In this document: positions 1 to 8,393 of the stretch, one piece after another | Layout: every line of letters begins with the position of its first letter | Numbering within the stretch: position 1 is the first letter of the stretch | Assembly: GCA_018334565.1 (NCBI GenBank) | Contig: JAGXLU010000015.1 | Span: 1-42,126, forward strand | DNA from: Halanaerobiales bacterium | GTDB lineage: Bacteria > Bacillota > Halanaerobiia > Halanaerobiales > M55B127 | Direction: 5' to 3' | Length of the DNA stretch: 42,126 nt | Notes under the pieces: generated by a model | What the model was told of the DNA's origin: nothing | Databases searched by the model: none | What the model saw: only the letters and a program-made list of their open reading frames with translations | Position numbers and translations under genes: made by a program

Positions 1-10
1 CTCCTTTAAT
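1..10 (-). promoter_or_regulatory. Ribosome binding site of a gene beyond the left edge
   Basis: Read on the minus strand the first ten bases give ATTAAAGGAG, a good Shine-Dalgarno sequence at the window edge. A leftward gene probably starts just outside, divergent from bioY. The gene itself is not visible. Confidence 0.45.
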
Positions 11-100
11 AATTCAAAAGAATATCAACACCTCCAATATTATTCATCTATTTATATAATTTCATTATTGATGGCAGATATCCTTCTTTAAGTATAAATA

Positions 101-137
101 TTGCATAATTAAATATTTGTTGTTATAATAATGACAA
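101..137 (+). promoter_or_regulatory. bioY promoter with overlapping imperfect palindrome
   Basis: A sigma-A-type promoter is visible: TTGCAT at 101-106, a 17-bp spacer and TATAAT at 124-129. An 18-bp imperfect palindrome, TTGTTATAA then TAATGACAA (120-137), overlaps the -10 box, as an operator would. BirA is the usual repressor of bioY genes, but the classical box with widely spaced GTTAAC arms is not present, so BirA binding is only a guess. Confidence 0.5.
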
Positions 138-169
138 TTTAATATTAATTCAGAGGTGAAAATAAAAGA

Positions 170-694
170 ATGGAAAATATATACCGAACCAAATATTTAA
201 TATTAACAGGCCTTTTTGCAGCATTAACTTCCATAGGTGCCTATATATATATACCACTACCGATCAGTCCTGTGCCAATTACCATACAAAACTTCTTTGT
301 TTTTACAGCAGGTAGTGTCCTGGGTAAAAAATACGGTTTTTTATCCCAGATAATTTATTTACTAATTGGGGCAATCGGCTTGCCTGTATTTGCAGGTGGT
401 ACAGGTGGAATAGGTATTTTATTTGGTCCTACAGGTGGTTACATTTTTGGATTTCTGATAGCAGCTTATATTGCTGGTCTTGGTGAAAATAAATTTTTAA
501 TAAAACTGCTATATATGTTACTCGGATTAACCGCTATATATGTCTTAGGTATTACGGGTTTGATCTTAATTACAAAAGTTAATTTGATCAATGCTTTAAC
601 AATAGGGGTTTTGCCTTTTATAATTGGAGATCTCCTAAAAGTACTTTTAAGTGCTTCTCTTTCAGTTAAATTAATTAATTATGTTCAACATTAA
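170..694 (+). CDS. bioY: Biotin transporter substrate-binding component BioY
   Basis: This is a 174-residue, very hydrophobic protein with about six membrane segments. It has the BioY signature of a proline-rich first loop (IPLPISPVPITIQNF near residue 30) followed by glycine-rich loops (GGTGGIG and GPTGGY near residues 75-90). BioY is the S component of an ECF-type transporter and captures biotin at the membrane. The energising EcfA/EcfT subunits are not in the window, so it probably shares a global ECF module. The start is supported by GAGGTG upstream. The gene is slightly short for the family (about 180-190 residues). Its last 20 bases overlap the convergent gene on the other strand. Confidence 0.9.
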   Translation: MENIYRTKYLILTGLFAALTSIGAYIYIPLPISPVPITIQNFFVFTAGSVLGKKYGFLSQIIYLLIGAIGLPVFAGGTGGIGILFGPTGGYIFGFLIAAYIAGLGENKFLIKLLYMLLGLTAIYVLGITGLILITKVNLINALTIGVLPFIIGDLLKVLLSASLSVKLINYVQH

Positions 695-1601
695 TATTAC
701 CTGCAGATGTTGAAATCTTAATATCAATTCTATGTTGAACCTCACCATAATTTTTTGATTGATAAATATTTTTATAAAGTTTAATTAAGCCTGTTTCTTC
801 AAAATTATTGTTATTGATAACAGAATTGGCCTCAATACGTAGAGCGGTTTGTGAGGGAATACTTAATTTAATATTACCTGCACCTGCATTTATTATTGTT
901 TTATTATCTCTATCTGGATATTTTATATCTAATTGCCCTAAACCAGCATCTATTTGTAAATTATTAACCTGTAATTCTTTTAAATCTAAAATAAGGTCTC
1001 CAGCTCCGGCTTTGAGATTGAGATTAATGGGAACCCTGCCGCTCAAACCCACTCTCCAAATTTCAGAATTTAGACCAATATTAATTTTTTTGGACTGCTC
1101 TATTTTTAATTCTGCTTTATTATTAAACATTTTATAATAGATGTTAGGTTGTGCATTTCTATAATCTAAATCAAGATCATATAAATTATCATTATCTCTT
1201 ACTCTATCAATATGTAATCTGTTTGCACCATAAATTAGTTCAATATCAAAATTTGTTATTTCATTATCATATTCTTTATCTTCCTGATATACACCCGCCC
1301 GTTCGCCATTATTTGAATCCATGATAAATATATCGGTATTAAAACGTCTCATAACAGCCTCCGGCATAAATATTGCTCCCACAAAAATAACCAGGACCAA
1401 GATCGGTATTATCCACCACAGTTTTGACTTTTTCAAAATGATATTTAAACCAATAATAATTAATATTAATGGCCAAAACTTGATGATAAAATACCATATT
1501 CTAAAAGTCGCAATACCCAACGTGTTCAACAAAAATATCAAACCTACTACAACTAAGATTAACCCAAAAATATAGGCAGATCTATTTTTATTTTCACTCA
1601 T
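675..1601 (-). CDS. LiaF-like membrane protein (DUF5668 / cell-wall-active antibiotic response type)
   Basis: The 308-residue protein starts with three or four closely spaced hydrophobic helices (about residues 10-80) containing the DUF5668-like pattern of a helix, an F-W-P-L turn (near residue 42) and a second helix. A soluble C-terminal half follows, rich in beta strands with repeated asparagine- and glycine-containing segments (GAGDLILDL, GAGNIKLSI), as in the LiaF C-terminal domain. LiaF proteins modulate envelope-stress two-component systems. No liaRS pair is nearby. The gene follows the PspC gene with no gap (the stop of one abuts the start of the next), so the two form an operon. The specific LiaF role is inferred. 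Confidence 0.7.
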   Translation of the reverse strand: MSENKNRSAYIFGLILVVVGLIFLLNTLGIATFRIWYFIIKFWPLILIIIGLNIILKKSKLWWIIPILVLVIFVGAIFMPEAVMRRFNTDIFIMDSNNGERAGVYQEDKEYDNEITNFDIELIYGANRLHIDRVRDNDNLYDLDLDYRNAQPNIYYKMFNNKAELKIEQSKKINIGLNSEIWRVGLSGRVPINLNLKAGAGDLILDLKELQVNNLQIDAGLGQLDIKYPDRDNKTIINAGAGNIKLSIPSQTALRIEANSVINNNNFEETGLIKLYKNIYQSKNYGEVQHRIDIKISTSAGNINVEHN

Positions 1602-2054
1602 TTATTTTTTAGCCTCCCTATATATTAAGATTGAACCCAGTACTATTAATATTATAGGCCAAAATCTACGCCAATAAAACCCCGGTATCCAATTGTCGAC
1701 TATGAAAAACAAACCCAAAGCAATTAAAATTAAACCTAGGATGTTTTTTCTCTGTTCTTTACTTTTTTTTTCCCCTTTAGACGATGCTTCTTTAGATTTA
1801 AACTCTCCCTCTTCATCTTCCTCATCAAAGTCTACATCATAGACTTCATCCTGACCTTGATGATCATCTTTAGTTCTTTCAGGAATAATTATCCAGGCAA
1901 TTATATAACCAATTATTCCTGCTCCTTCAACAAAAGCAAGGAGTACAAATGCTAGTCTTACAAGAGTAGGGTCAACGGCAAAATATTCTGCTATACCACC
2001 ACATACACCACCAATTATCTGGTCTTTTTTAGAACGATATAATTTTTTTGTCAT
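1602..2054 (-). CDS. PspC domain protein with C-terminal DUF5668-like helices
   Basis: The N-terminal 60 residues are a typical PspC domain: [20 protein letters not shown], then a membrane helix ending [10 protein letters not shown] charged acidic linker (about residues 70-100) leads to a second pair of helices with the motif [20 protein letters not shown], the same fold as the start of the downstream LiaF-like protein. PspC proteins sense or buffer inner-membrane stress. The start has a strong AAAGGAGG site. With the next gene it forms a two-gene envelope-stress operon; no sigma factor or two-component pair accompanies it. Confidence 0.8.
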   Translation of the reverse strand: MTKKLYRSKKDQIIGGVCGGIAEYFAVDPTLVRLAFVLLAFVEGAGIIGYIIAWIIIPERTKDDHQGQDEVYDVDFDEEDEEGEFKSKEASSKGEKKSKEQRKNILGLILIALGLFFIVDNWIPGFYWRRFWPIILIVLGSILIYREAKK

Positions 2055-2118
2055 AATTTTCCTCCTTTACTAATTTTACGCAAAAAATCTGTATTCCTAT
2101 TTTTCCAATTTGCAGCTA

Positions 2119-2979
2119 TTACCCAGGATGAATATGCACTAAAACCTCCTTAACTTCTTTAAGCTTTTCCAAAAGCCTATCCCTAACATTTTTGGAAATA
2201 TCATGGCCCTCTTTTACAGTCAAATTAGAATCAACAATAATTCTTAAATCTATGTACAAGTCAACACCACTAAAATGAGCTCTAAATTCTTTGATTGCCT
2301 TGACTCCTTTTGTATTAATAACAACTTCTTTAATGTTATCACTTTTCTCTTTACTGGGGGCTTTCACCATCAAAGAATTTATAGCTTCTACTATTATACC
2401 CCATCCTACTCTAATGATTAAAACGGCTACGATCAGACCGGCAATTGGGTCTAAGATTGGATATCCCATATTTGCACCTAATATGCCTGCTGCAGCTGCT
2501 ATAGAAGATATTGCATCACTTCTATGGTGCCAGGCATCTGCAATTAAGGCTTGATTATTCGTTTTTGCTCCAACTTGATAAGTGTAACGAAACATTGATT
2601 CCTTAACAACAATAGAAATAACAGCTGCCCAAAATCCATATATTCCCGGTACATTAAACTCTTGTTTTATAATATCTAAAACAATATTATATCCCAGAAC
2701 AAAACCTGTCATCAGTAGCAATATTCCCAATATTTTTGCTGCAATTGATTCAGCCTGACCGTGTCCATAATGATGTTCGCGGTCAGGGGGTTTATTAGAA
2801 ACAAATATCGCTATTAATACAGCAAAAGTGGATACAGTATCTGAAACTGAATGAAAGCCATCCGCTATTAAAGCAGAACTGCTTACTAAAATACCAACTA
2901 CGATCTTTAAAATCGCCAGAAATATATTACCAACTATTGTTATATATGAAATTTTTTTACCTTCATTAAACCTATCCAT
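2119..2979 (-). CDS. Cation diffusion facilitator family transporter
   Basis: This is a CDF-type metal/proton antiporter with six membrane helices. Two HxxxD metal sites are visible, HSVSD in helix 2 (about residue 45) and HHRSD in helix 5 (about residue 150). A soluble C-terminal ferredoxin-like domain ends VLVHIHPG. Such proteins export Zn, Mn, Fe or Co. The histidine residues in both sites are compatible with zinc, but the metal cannot be fixed from sequence. I chose the ATG at 2979, nine bases after a TTAGGG site, rather than a TTG three codons upstream. It stands alone and diverges from the TauE-like gene. Confidence 0.9.
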   Translation of the reverse strand: MDRFNEGKKISYITIVGNIFLAILKIVVGILVSSSALIADGFHSVSDTVSTFAVLIAIFVSNKPPDREHHYGHGQAESIAAKILGILLLMTGFVLGYNIVLDIIKQEFNVPGIYGFWAAVISIVVKESMFRYTYQVGAKTNNQALIADAWHHRSDAISSIAAAAGILGANMGYPILDPIAGLIVAVLIIRVGWGIIVEAINSLMVKAPSKEKSDNIKEVVINTKGVKAIKEFRAHFSGVDLYIDLRIIVDSNLTVKEGHDISKNVRDRLLEKLKEVKEVLVHIHPG

Positions 2980-3067
2980 AATAATCAACCCTAAATATTA
3001 AAGGATTATGCAAATAAATCTTGAATATAGTTAAGCAATGAATATATAAATGAATTAGGTGATATAT

Positions 3068-3823
3068 TTGTCAATAACTACTATTATTATTTTATGTATG
3101 GTTGGCTTCGCTGCATCTTTTATCGATTCCATCGCAGGAGGTGGGGGTATTTTAACCGTACCAGCTCTGATGGCTGCTGGACTACCACCACATCTAACTT
3201 TAGGAACTAATAAGTTTTCTGCAACTAATGCTTCTTTTACAAGTACTCTAACTTTTATAAACTCTAAAAAAATACATTTCCCTTTGATAAAATATATGCT
3301 TCCTTTTAGCTTTCTAGGAGCAGCCCTGGGTGTTACTGCTGTTTTACAAATAAATGAAAAGTATCTTAATATAATTATTCTGATACTACTAATTATTGTT
3401 GCTCTTAATACTCTCTTGAGCAAAAATATCGGCTCAACTAACAACTTTCAGGGAGTTAATACCAAAATTATAGTTATGGGCAGCATAATTGGCTTTACTA
3501 TTGGCTTTTATGACGGTTTTTTTGGGCCCGGTACCGGTTCAATATTATTATATGCCTTTATCCGGTTTTTTGAATTTGATTTTACAATGGGTACCGCTAA
3601 TGCCAGAATTTTAAATTTCACCAGTAATATTACTTCCTTGGTTCTTTTTGCTTACCATGGTAGAATAGTTTATTCAATAGGTATCCCTATGGCCATATCA
3701 ATGATTTTAGGGGCATTTTTGGGAACAAAAATGGCTATAAAACACGGTAGCAAAATAATAAAACCTATCTTTGTGTCTATGTCTTTGGCAATTGTGGTCA
3801 AGTTAATTATAGATACCATCTAG
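3068..3823 (+). CDS. TauE/SafE family membrane permease
   Basis: The protein has about eight membrane helices and two repeats of the family pattern, GFAASFIDSIAGGGGILTVPAL near the N-terminus and GFYDGFFGPGTGS in the middle. The family moves sulfur-containing or other organic anions (sulfite, sulfoacetate, taurine-derived compounds), so a sulfur substrate is plausible but unproven. The AGGTGA site at 3058-3063 puts the start at TTG 3068, since the GTG at 3059 overlaps that site. This gives 251 residues, a normal length. It converges with the ABC exporter, their stop codons being adjacent. Confidence 0.82.
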   Translation: MSITTIIILCMVGFAASFIDSIAGGGGILTVPALMAAGLPPHLTLGTNKFSATNASFTSTLTFINSKKIHFPLIKYMLPFSFLGAALGVTAVLQINEKYLNIIILILLIIVALNTLLSKNIGSTNNFQGVNTKIIVMGSIIGFTIGFYDGFFGPGTGSILLYAFIRFFEFDFTMGTANARILNFTSNITSLVLFAYHGRIVYSIGIPMAISMILGAFLGTKMAIKHGSKIIKPIFVSMSLAIVVKLIIDTI

Positions 3824-5566
3824 CTATTCGAAGTATAAATCTTCTTCTGCCTCAGTGAATTGAGTTTTATATAACCTGTTATATAATCCACCTTCTTTAT
3901 CAATTAGTTGTTCATGTGTGCCTTTCTCTACAATGCCTTTTTCAGTTAAAACGACTATTTTATCAGCATTTTTAACCGTTGATAATCTATGCGCAATTAC
4001 TAAAGTGGTCCTATCTTTTGATAATCTATCCAGGGAAGCCTGTATAATTTTTTCACTTTCATTATCTAAAGAAGAAGTCGCTTCATCTAGAATTAAAATT
4101 GGAGGGTTCTTTAAAAAAGATCTAGCAATAGATATTCTCTGTTTTTGTCCTCCTGATAGCTTTACACCTCTTTCTCCAATTTTAGTATTATATCCATCAC
4201 TTAAGTTCAAGACAAACTGATGAGCATTTGCTTTGATAGCAGCATCTCTTATTTCTTCTTTTGTAGCATTAGGGTTGCCATATGAAATATTATCTTTTAT
4301 ATCTCCATTAAACAAAAATACATCCTGTTGCACAATACCAATGTTTTTTCTTAAAGAATCTAATTTAATATCCTGGATATTTATTCCATCTATAGTTATT
4401 TCTCCATCATCTAGTTCATAAAACCTCGGCAACAGATTACAAAGTGTGGATTTGCCAACTCCAGATGGACCCACAAATGCAACTGTTTCTCCCGACTGTA
4501 TGTCTACATTGATATTTTTTAAAATCTTAGTATGGTTATCATAACCGAAAGTAGCATTATTATATTTTATGCTGCCTTTTACATTTCTTAAGGCTCTCGC
4601 ATTTTCTCTGTCTGTTATTTCAGGTCTAACATCGAGTAGTTCTAAAAATCTATTAAACCCAGCCATACCTCTTTGAAATTGTTCATTAAAATTAATCAGC
4701 CTTCTGATAGGATTCATGAACATATTTACATAAAAGATAAAAGCAACTAACTCCCCTGTTGTTAAGGCATCATTAAAGATAAAATAAGCACCTGCTGAAA
4801 GTGTAAATAAATTTATTAAATTAGCAAAAAAATTCATCCCGGAATGAAAAGATGCCATATTCTTCATGGCCGTTTCTCGCGACTGTCTAAACTGTTGATT
4901 GCCAACATCAAATTTATTTTCTTCTAGACTTTCATTGGTAAAAGACTTTACAACTCTAATTCCACTTAAGCTGTCCTCCACAATGGAATTAACCTCAGCT
5001 ATTTTTTCTCGAATATCTTTAAATGACAAATACATTTTTTCTCCCAAAACCATAGAAAAATAAAACATAATCGGTAACATAGCAAATGTGAATAAAGCTA
5101 ACTGCCATTTCATAAATAATAATATTAAAAAGGACCCCAAGAGCATAACAGTTGAAATAAAAATATCTTCAGGGCCATGGTGGGCAAGCTCTGATATATT
5201 ATTTAAATCATTAACAATCCTGGACATAAGATATCCTACTTTTGTATTATCATAAAATTTAAAAGATAGTTTTTGTAGATGGTTAAAGAGCTCTTTTCTC
5301 ATATCTGTTTCCATTCTTATACCAACTACATGACCCCAATAATGCACAATAAACTGGAAAATTAACCTTAAACCATATAAAATAAATAATAAGATCAGCA
5401 TTCTGATAATTAATTCGGCATTTTTATTGGGAAAATGTTGATCCAGCAATCGCTGGACAATAAGTGGAAACATCAAATCAATACCAGACATTAATAAAGC
5501 ACTTACCATATCCAATAAAAACAATTTCCAGTGGTTTATATAATACTTAGAAAATTTCTTGATCAT
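3824..5566 (-). CDS. ABC exporter, fused membrane and ATPase domains (MsbA/LmrA-like)
   Basis: This is a half-size exporter of about 580 residues. Six membrane helices occupy roughly residues 10-310. The nucleotide-binding domain follows, with Walker A GPSGVGKST, Q-loop QQDVFLF, signature LSGGQKQR and Walker B ILILDEATSSLD. It would work as a homodimer exporting lipids, drugs or peptides. I take ATG 5566 as the start because GGAGG lies about 11 bases upstream; a longer frame begins six codons earlier at 5584, within which the GGAGG falls. No peptide substrate or partner gene adjoins it, so multidrug or lipid export is the default guess. Confidence 0.88.
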   Translation of the reverse strand: MIKKFSKYYINHWKLFLLDMVSALLMSGIDLMFPLIVQRLLDQHFPNKNAELIIRMLILLFILYGLRLIFQFIVHYWGHVVGIRMETDMRKELFNHLQKLSFKFYDNTKVGYLMSRIVNDLNNISELAHHGPEDIFISTVMLLGSFLILLFMKWQLALFTFAMLPIMFYFSMVLGEKMYLSFKDIREKIAEVNSIVEDSLSGIRVVKSFTNESLEENKFDVGNQQFRQSRETAMKNMASFHSGMNFFANLINLFTLSAGAYFIFNDALTTGELVAFIFYVNMFMNPIRRLINFNEQFQRGMAGFNRFLELLDVRPEITDRENARALRNVKGSIKYNNATFGYDNHTKILKNINVDIQSGETVAFVGPSGVGKSTLCNLLPRFYELDDGEITIDGINIQDIKLDSLRKNIGIVQQDVFLFNGDIKDNISYGNPNATKEEIRDAAIKANAHQFVLNLSDGYNTKIGERGVKLSGGQKQRISIARSFLKNPPILILDEATSSLDNESEKIIQASLDRLSKDRTTLVIAHRLSTVKNADKIVVLTEKGIVEKGTHEQLIDKEGGLYNRLYKTQFTEAEEDLYFE

Positions 5567-5600
5567 TATACGAACAACCTCCATTACTACTACTGCTCAT

Positions 5601-5629
5601 ATTCTATCATATTTTTTGTTTATCTGCAA
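5601..5629 (-). promoter_or_regulatory. Promoter of the ABC exporter gene
   Basis: On the minus strand TTGCAG (5629-5624), a 17-bp spacer and TAGAAT (5606-5601) form a good sigma-A promoter about 35 bp before the start codon. Confidence 0.55.
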
Positions 5630-5726
5630 TATTTTTTTATCAATATTTTTAATATAAATATAAATTATTTTAATTATTTTATGTATTATTATAAATTTAT
5701 TTATTATATATTTTAATTTTTTAATA

Positions 5727-6563
5727 ATGGAGTTGAATAAATTTAAATCTTTATCTTTTGAGGTTTCACCCGATATATATAATATTTTTTTGGGGGGGAC
5801 AAAGCTAAAAACTAATTTGAATAGAAGTATGGAAGAAAATAATATTAAAGAAAGTCTGTACAGGTTTATCCTGATGATAAATTTACTATTAAATATGAAC
5901 ATGGAAAAACAGAGATATGTTATTTCCTTAGCTCTTCACCCAGGGGCAAATTATATATTGGACTTTAAAGATATATATAATAAAGAAAATTTTAAAAAAG
6001 TCATTAAGGAAGGCAATTTGGAGTATTATCTGAATGAAATAAAAGTAAATGAAGGAGATTTTTTTGTTCCTCCTGGTACATTTTATGCTATCGGTGGCGA
6101 TTTAATTATAATAGAAATACAGCAAAACTCAAATATTGCCTATAGATTATATGATTGGTACAGAGTAGATCATAAGGAAAATAAAAGAAAATTACACCTC
6201 AAGAAGAGTCTTGCAGCCACTAAATTTAAAGATAGTAACAAAGTTAAAAATAGTAAAATTACTGACCAGTACAAAAAAGAAATCCTGTGTATTTCTGAAT
6301 ATTTTGTAACTGAAAAAAATAAGTAAAAAAATAGTATTAACATCAATAATGATAAGTTTGATATACTTATGTGTATCAACAAAAATTATACTATCTATTA
6401 TGATGATAATAAAACCAGAAAGATAAAATCAGGAGAATCTCTTTTGATATCAGCTGCTTTGAAAAATACTATTTTGAATAGAGAAATGAAATTGCTTTAT
6501 ATTTTTACTGCGGATAATATAAAAATCTTTGATTTAATATTTTATCTTTACATGCAAAAATAA
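5727..6563 (+). pseudogene. manA: Decayed class I mannose-6-phosphate isomerase
   Basis: The pieces match type I phosphomannose isomerase, the zinc enzyme interconverting mannose-6-P and fructose-6-P. They are an N-terminal piece with FLGGTKLK, a segment in another frame from 5861 with QVYPDD...YEHGKTE (the zinc-binding QVHPDD with His changed to Tyr), then the original frame with LHPGANY, VNEGDFFVPPGTFYAIGG, IEIQQNSNIAYRLYDWYR and LHLKKS. A TAA at 6324 interrupts this frame, which then continues to 6563 with the C-terminal barrel (IKSGESLLISAA). About 70 residues are missing between the first two pieces. There is no ribosome binding site. Two frame changes, an internal deletion, a lost ligand and a nonsense codon make it non-functional. 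Confidence 0.85.
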
Positions 6564-6570
6564 CAGATGC

Positions 6571-7437
6571 TTATCTTTTATTTTGGCTGAACTTTAATCT
6601 TAATCCAACAGCAACTAAATTTATCAGCAAAACTAATAAGAGAAGCACAAATGCAGTTCCATAAGCTATAGGAATCTGTTTGGAAGGAAAAGTGCCGGCT
6701 GTCACTAAGGCATATATATTATATGGTAGAACCATAACTTCATCAAAAACAGATGAGGGCAACCTCATTGTGAAAAATGTAGCAGCAGTAAATATAATCG
6801 GGGCCGTCTCTCCAGCCACCCTGCCTATTCCTAATATTACACCAGTTAAGATGCCAGGCATCGCATTTGGTAATACTACATTTTTAACAGTTTGCCAATT
6901 AGTTGCTCCTAAAGCTAGAGAAGCATTCCTATATTCATCTGGTACTGTTATTATTGCTTCTTCTGAAGCACGAATTATTGTGGGCAAAATTACAATAGCT
7001 AATGTTAATGAACCAGATAACAAAGAGACTCCAAACCCTAAAAGTTTAACAAATATTCCTAACCCAAACAACCCAAAAACTACCGAAGGAACTCCAGCCA
7101 GGTTATTTACACCTATTCGGATTATGGAGACCAACCTGCCTTTTTTAGCATATTCAGTCATATATATTGCAGCAAATACACCTAAAGGGGTTGAAAATAT
7201 TATTGCCCCTATTACAAGGTAAAAAGTACCGAGTAATGCAGGCCAAATTCCACCTTCAGTCATCCCATTCTTAGGCATGGCAGTTATAAATTCCCAGCTG
7301 ATAACTCCGATACCTCTTTTTACAACAAAATATATAATAACAGCCAATATTAATAAGACAACACATAAAGTAATACCCAATAAAGAAAATATTACCTTCT
7401 GCTTTAAATGGCGATAATCAATGTTTGTCTCTTTCAT
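6571..7437 (-). CDS. pstA: Phosphate ABC transporter permease PstA
   Basis: This 288-residue permease has six membrane helices and the inner-membrane transporter EAA loop (EEAIITVPDEYRNASLALGATNWQTVKNVVLPNAMPG, about residues 158-195). With PstC it forms the channel of the high-affinity phosphate importer, powered by PstB and fed by PstS. It overlaps pstC by four bases (ATGA), showing translational coupling. It is the last gene of the run and ends eight bases from the convergent manA remnant. I see no clear terminator. Confidence 0.96.
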   Translation of the reverse strand: MKETNIDYRHLKQKVIFSLLGITLCVVLLILAVIIYFVVKRGIGVISWEFITAMPKNGMTEGGIWPALLGTFYLVIGAIIFSTPLGVFAAIYMTEYAKKGRLVSIIRIGVNNLAGVPSVVFGLFGLGIFVKLLGFGVSLLSGSLTLAIVILPTIIRASEEAIITVPDEYRNASLALGATNWQTVKNVVLPNAMPGILTGVILGIGRVAGETAPIIFTAATFFTMRLPSSVFDEVMVLPYNIYALVTAGTFPSKQIPIAYGTAFVLLLLVLLINLVAVGLRLKFSQNKR

Positions 7438-8318
7438 TTCCCGCTCACCTTCTTATAAAATCTTTTACGAGTAAGATCAGCTATGATATTAAAACTTAAT
7501 GTTATTATGAATAGAACAATTGCAATTCCGAATAATGCCTGGTAGTGATTACTTCCTACCGGAGTTTCTCCCATTTCAGCAGCTATAGTTGCTGTCATAG
7601 TCCTAACTGGTTTCAATATGCCTTCCGGCATTGCAGAAGCGCCTCCGGCCACCATTAAAACTGTCATGGTCTCACCTATAGCTCTACCCATCCCCAACAT
7701 TATAGATGTTACTATACCAGAGCTGGCAGTAGGTAAAATAACCTTACTGATTGTTTCCCATCTTGTTCCCCCTAAAGCTAAAGAAGCATCTCTAAATTTT
7801 TTCGGCACTGAGGTTATGGCGTCTTCAGAAAGACTTATAATTGTAGGAAGTGCCATTATGCCCAGCATTATAGATGCTGTTAGAGCGGTCAGTCCTGTAG
7901 GTAGTCCAAATATATCTTTTAAAAAAGGACCCAATATTTTCATCCCAAATAAGCCATAAATAACAGAAGGAATCCCTGCCAGTAATTCAATTATAGGTTT
8001 TATGAAGTTTTTTATGCTTTTCGGCATAATATAGGATATAAATACTGAAGTAGATAGGCCAATGGGAACAGCAAAAATCATTGCCCCTAATGTTACTAAG
8101 ACTGATGCTGATATAAGAGGCAAAATACCAAAAGAAGCTGGATCATAAGTAGGATACCACTCCTGACCGAATAAAAAATCTATTATACCTATTTTATAAA
8201 AAATTGGTAAACCTTCTCTGAATAAAACAATTACAATACCAATGAGAAACATAATTGAAGACATTGCAAAGATTAATAGTATATATTTAATTATCTTTTC
8301 TTTTGTTTTCCAATCCAT
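7434..8318 (-). CDS. pstC: Phosphate ABC transporter permease PstC
   Basis: This 294-residue permease has six membrane helices, a long periplasmic segment after helix 1 (FLFGQEWYPTYDPASFG) that is typical of PstC, and the EAA loop (EDAITSVPKKFRDASLALGGTRWETISKVILPTASSG). It pairs with PstA, which overlaps its end by four bases. The start follows GGAGG by seven bases. A strong 12-bp-arm palindrome separates it from pstS upstream. Confidence 0.96.
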   Translation of the reverse strand: MDWKTKEKIIKYILLIFAMSSIMFLIGIVIVLFREGLPIFYKIGIIDFLFGQEWYPTYDPASFGILPLISASVLVTLGAMIFAVPIGLSTSVFISYIMPKSIKNFIKPIIELLAGIPSVIYGLFGMKILGPFLKDIFGLPTGLTALTASIMLGIMALPTIISLSEDAITSVPKKFRDASLALGGTRWETISKVILPTASSGIVTSIMLGMGRAIGETMTVLMVAGGASAMPEGILKPVRTMTATIAAEMGETPVGSNHYQALFGIAIVLFIITLSFNIIADLTRKRFYKKVSGK

Positions 8319-8356
8319 TAATAATCCTCCATTAAAAAGATTTTTAATATGTAATG

Positions 8357-8380
8357 CTGGGGAGGAATATTCCTCCCCAG
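8357..8380 (-). promoter_or_regulatory. Stem-loop between pstS and pstC
   Basis: A perfect palindrome with 12-bp arms CTGGGGAGGAAT and ATTCCTCCCCAG fills the pstS-pstC gap. No U-run follows on the minus strand, so it is not a classic terminator. It could act as an RNA-stabilising or partial termination hairpin that keeps pstS mRNA more abundant than pstCA mRNA, as is common for binding-protein genes. That role is inferred. Confidence 0.65.
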
Positions 8381-8393
8381 ATTTGCTTGTTAA

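Noticed and set aside
2291-2554. Long open frames opposite known genes (for example opposite the CDF, pst, cysC and nrdJ genes)
   Set aside because: They have no ribosome binding sites and mirror the codon pattern of well-identified genes on the other strand.
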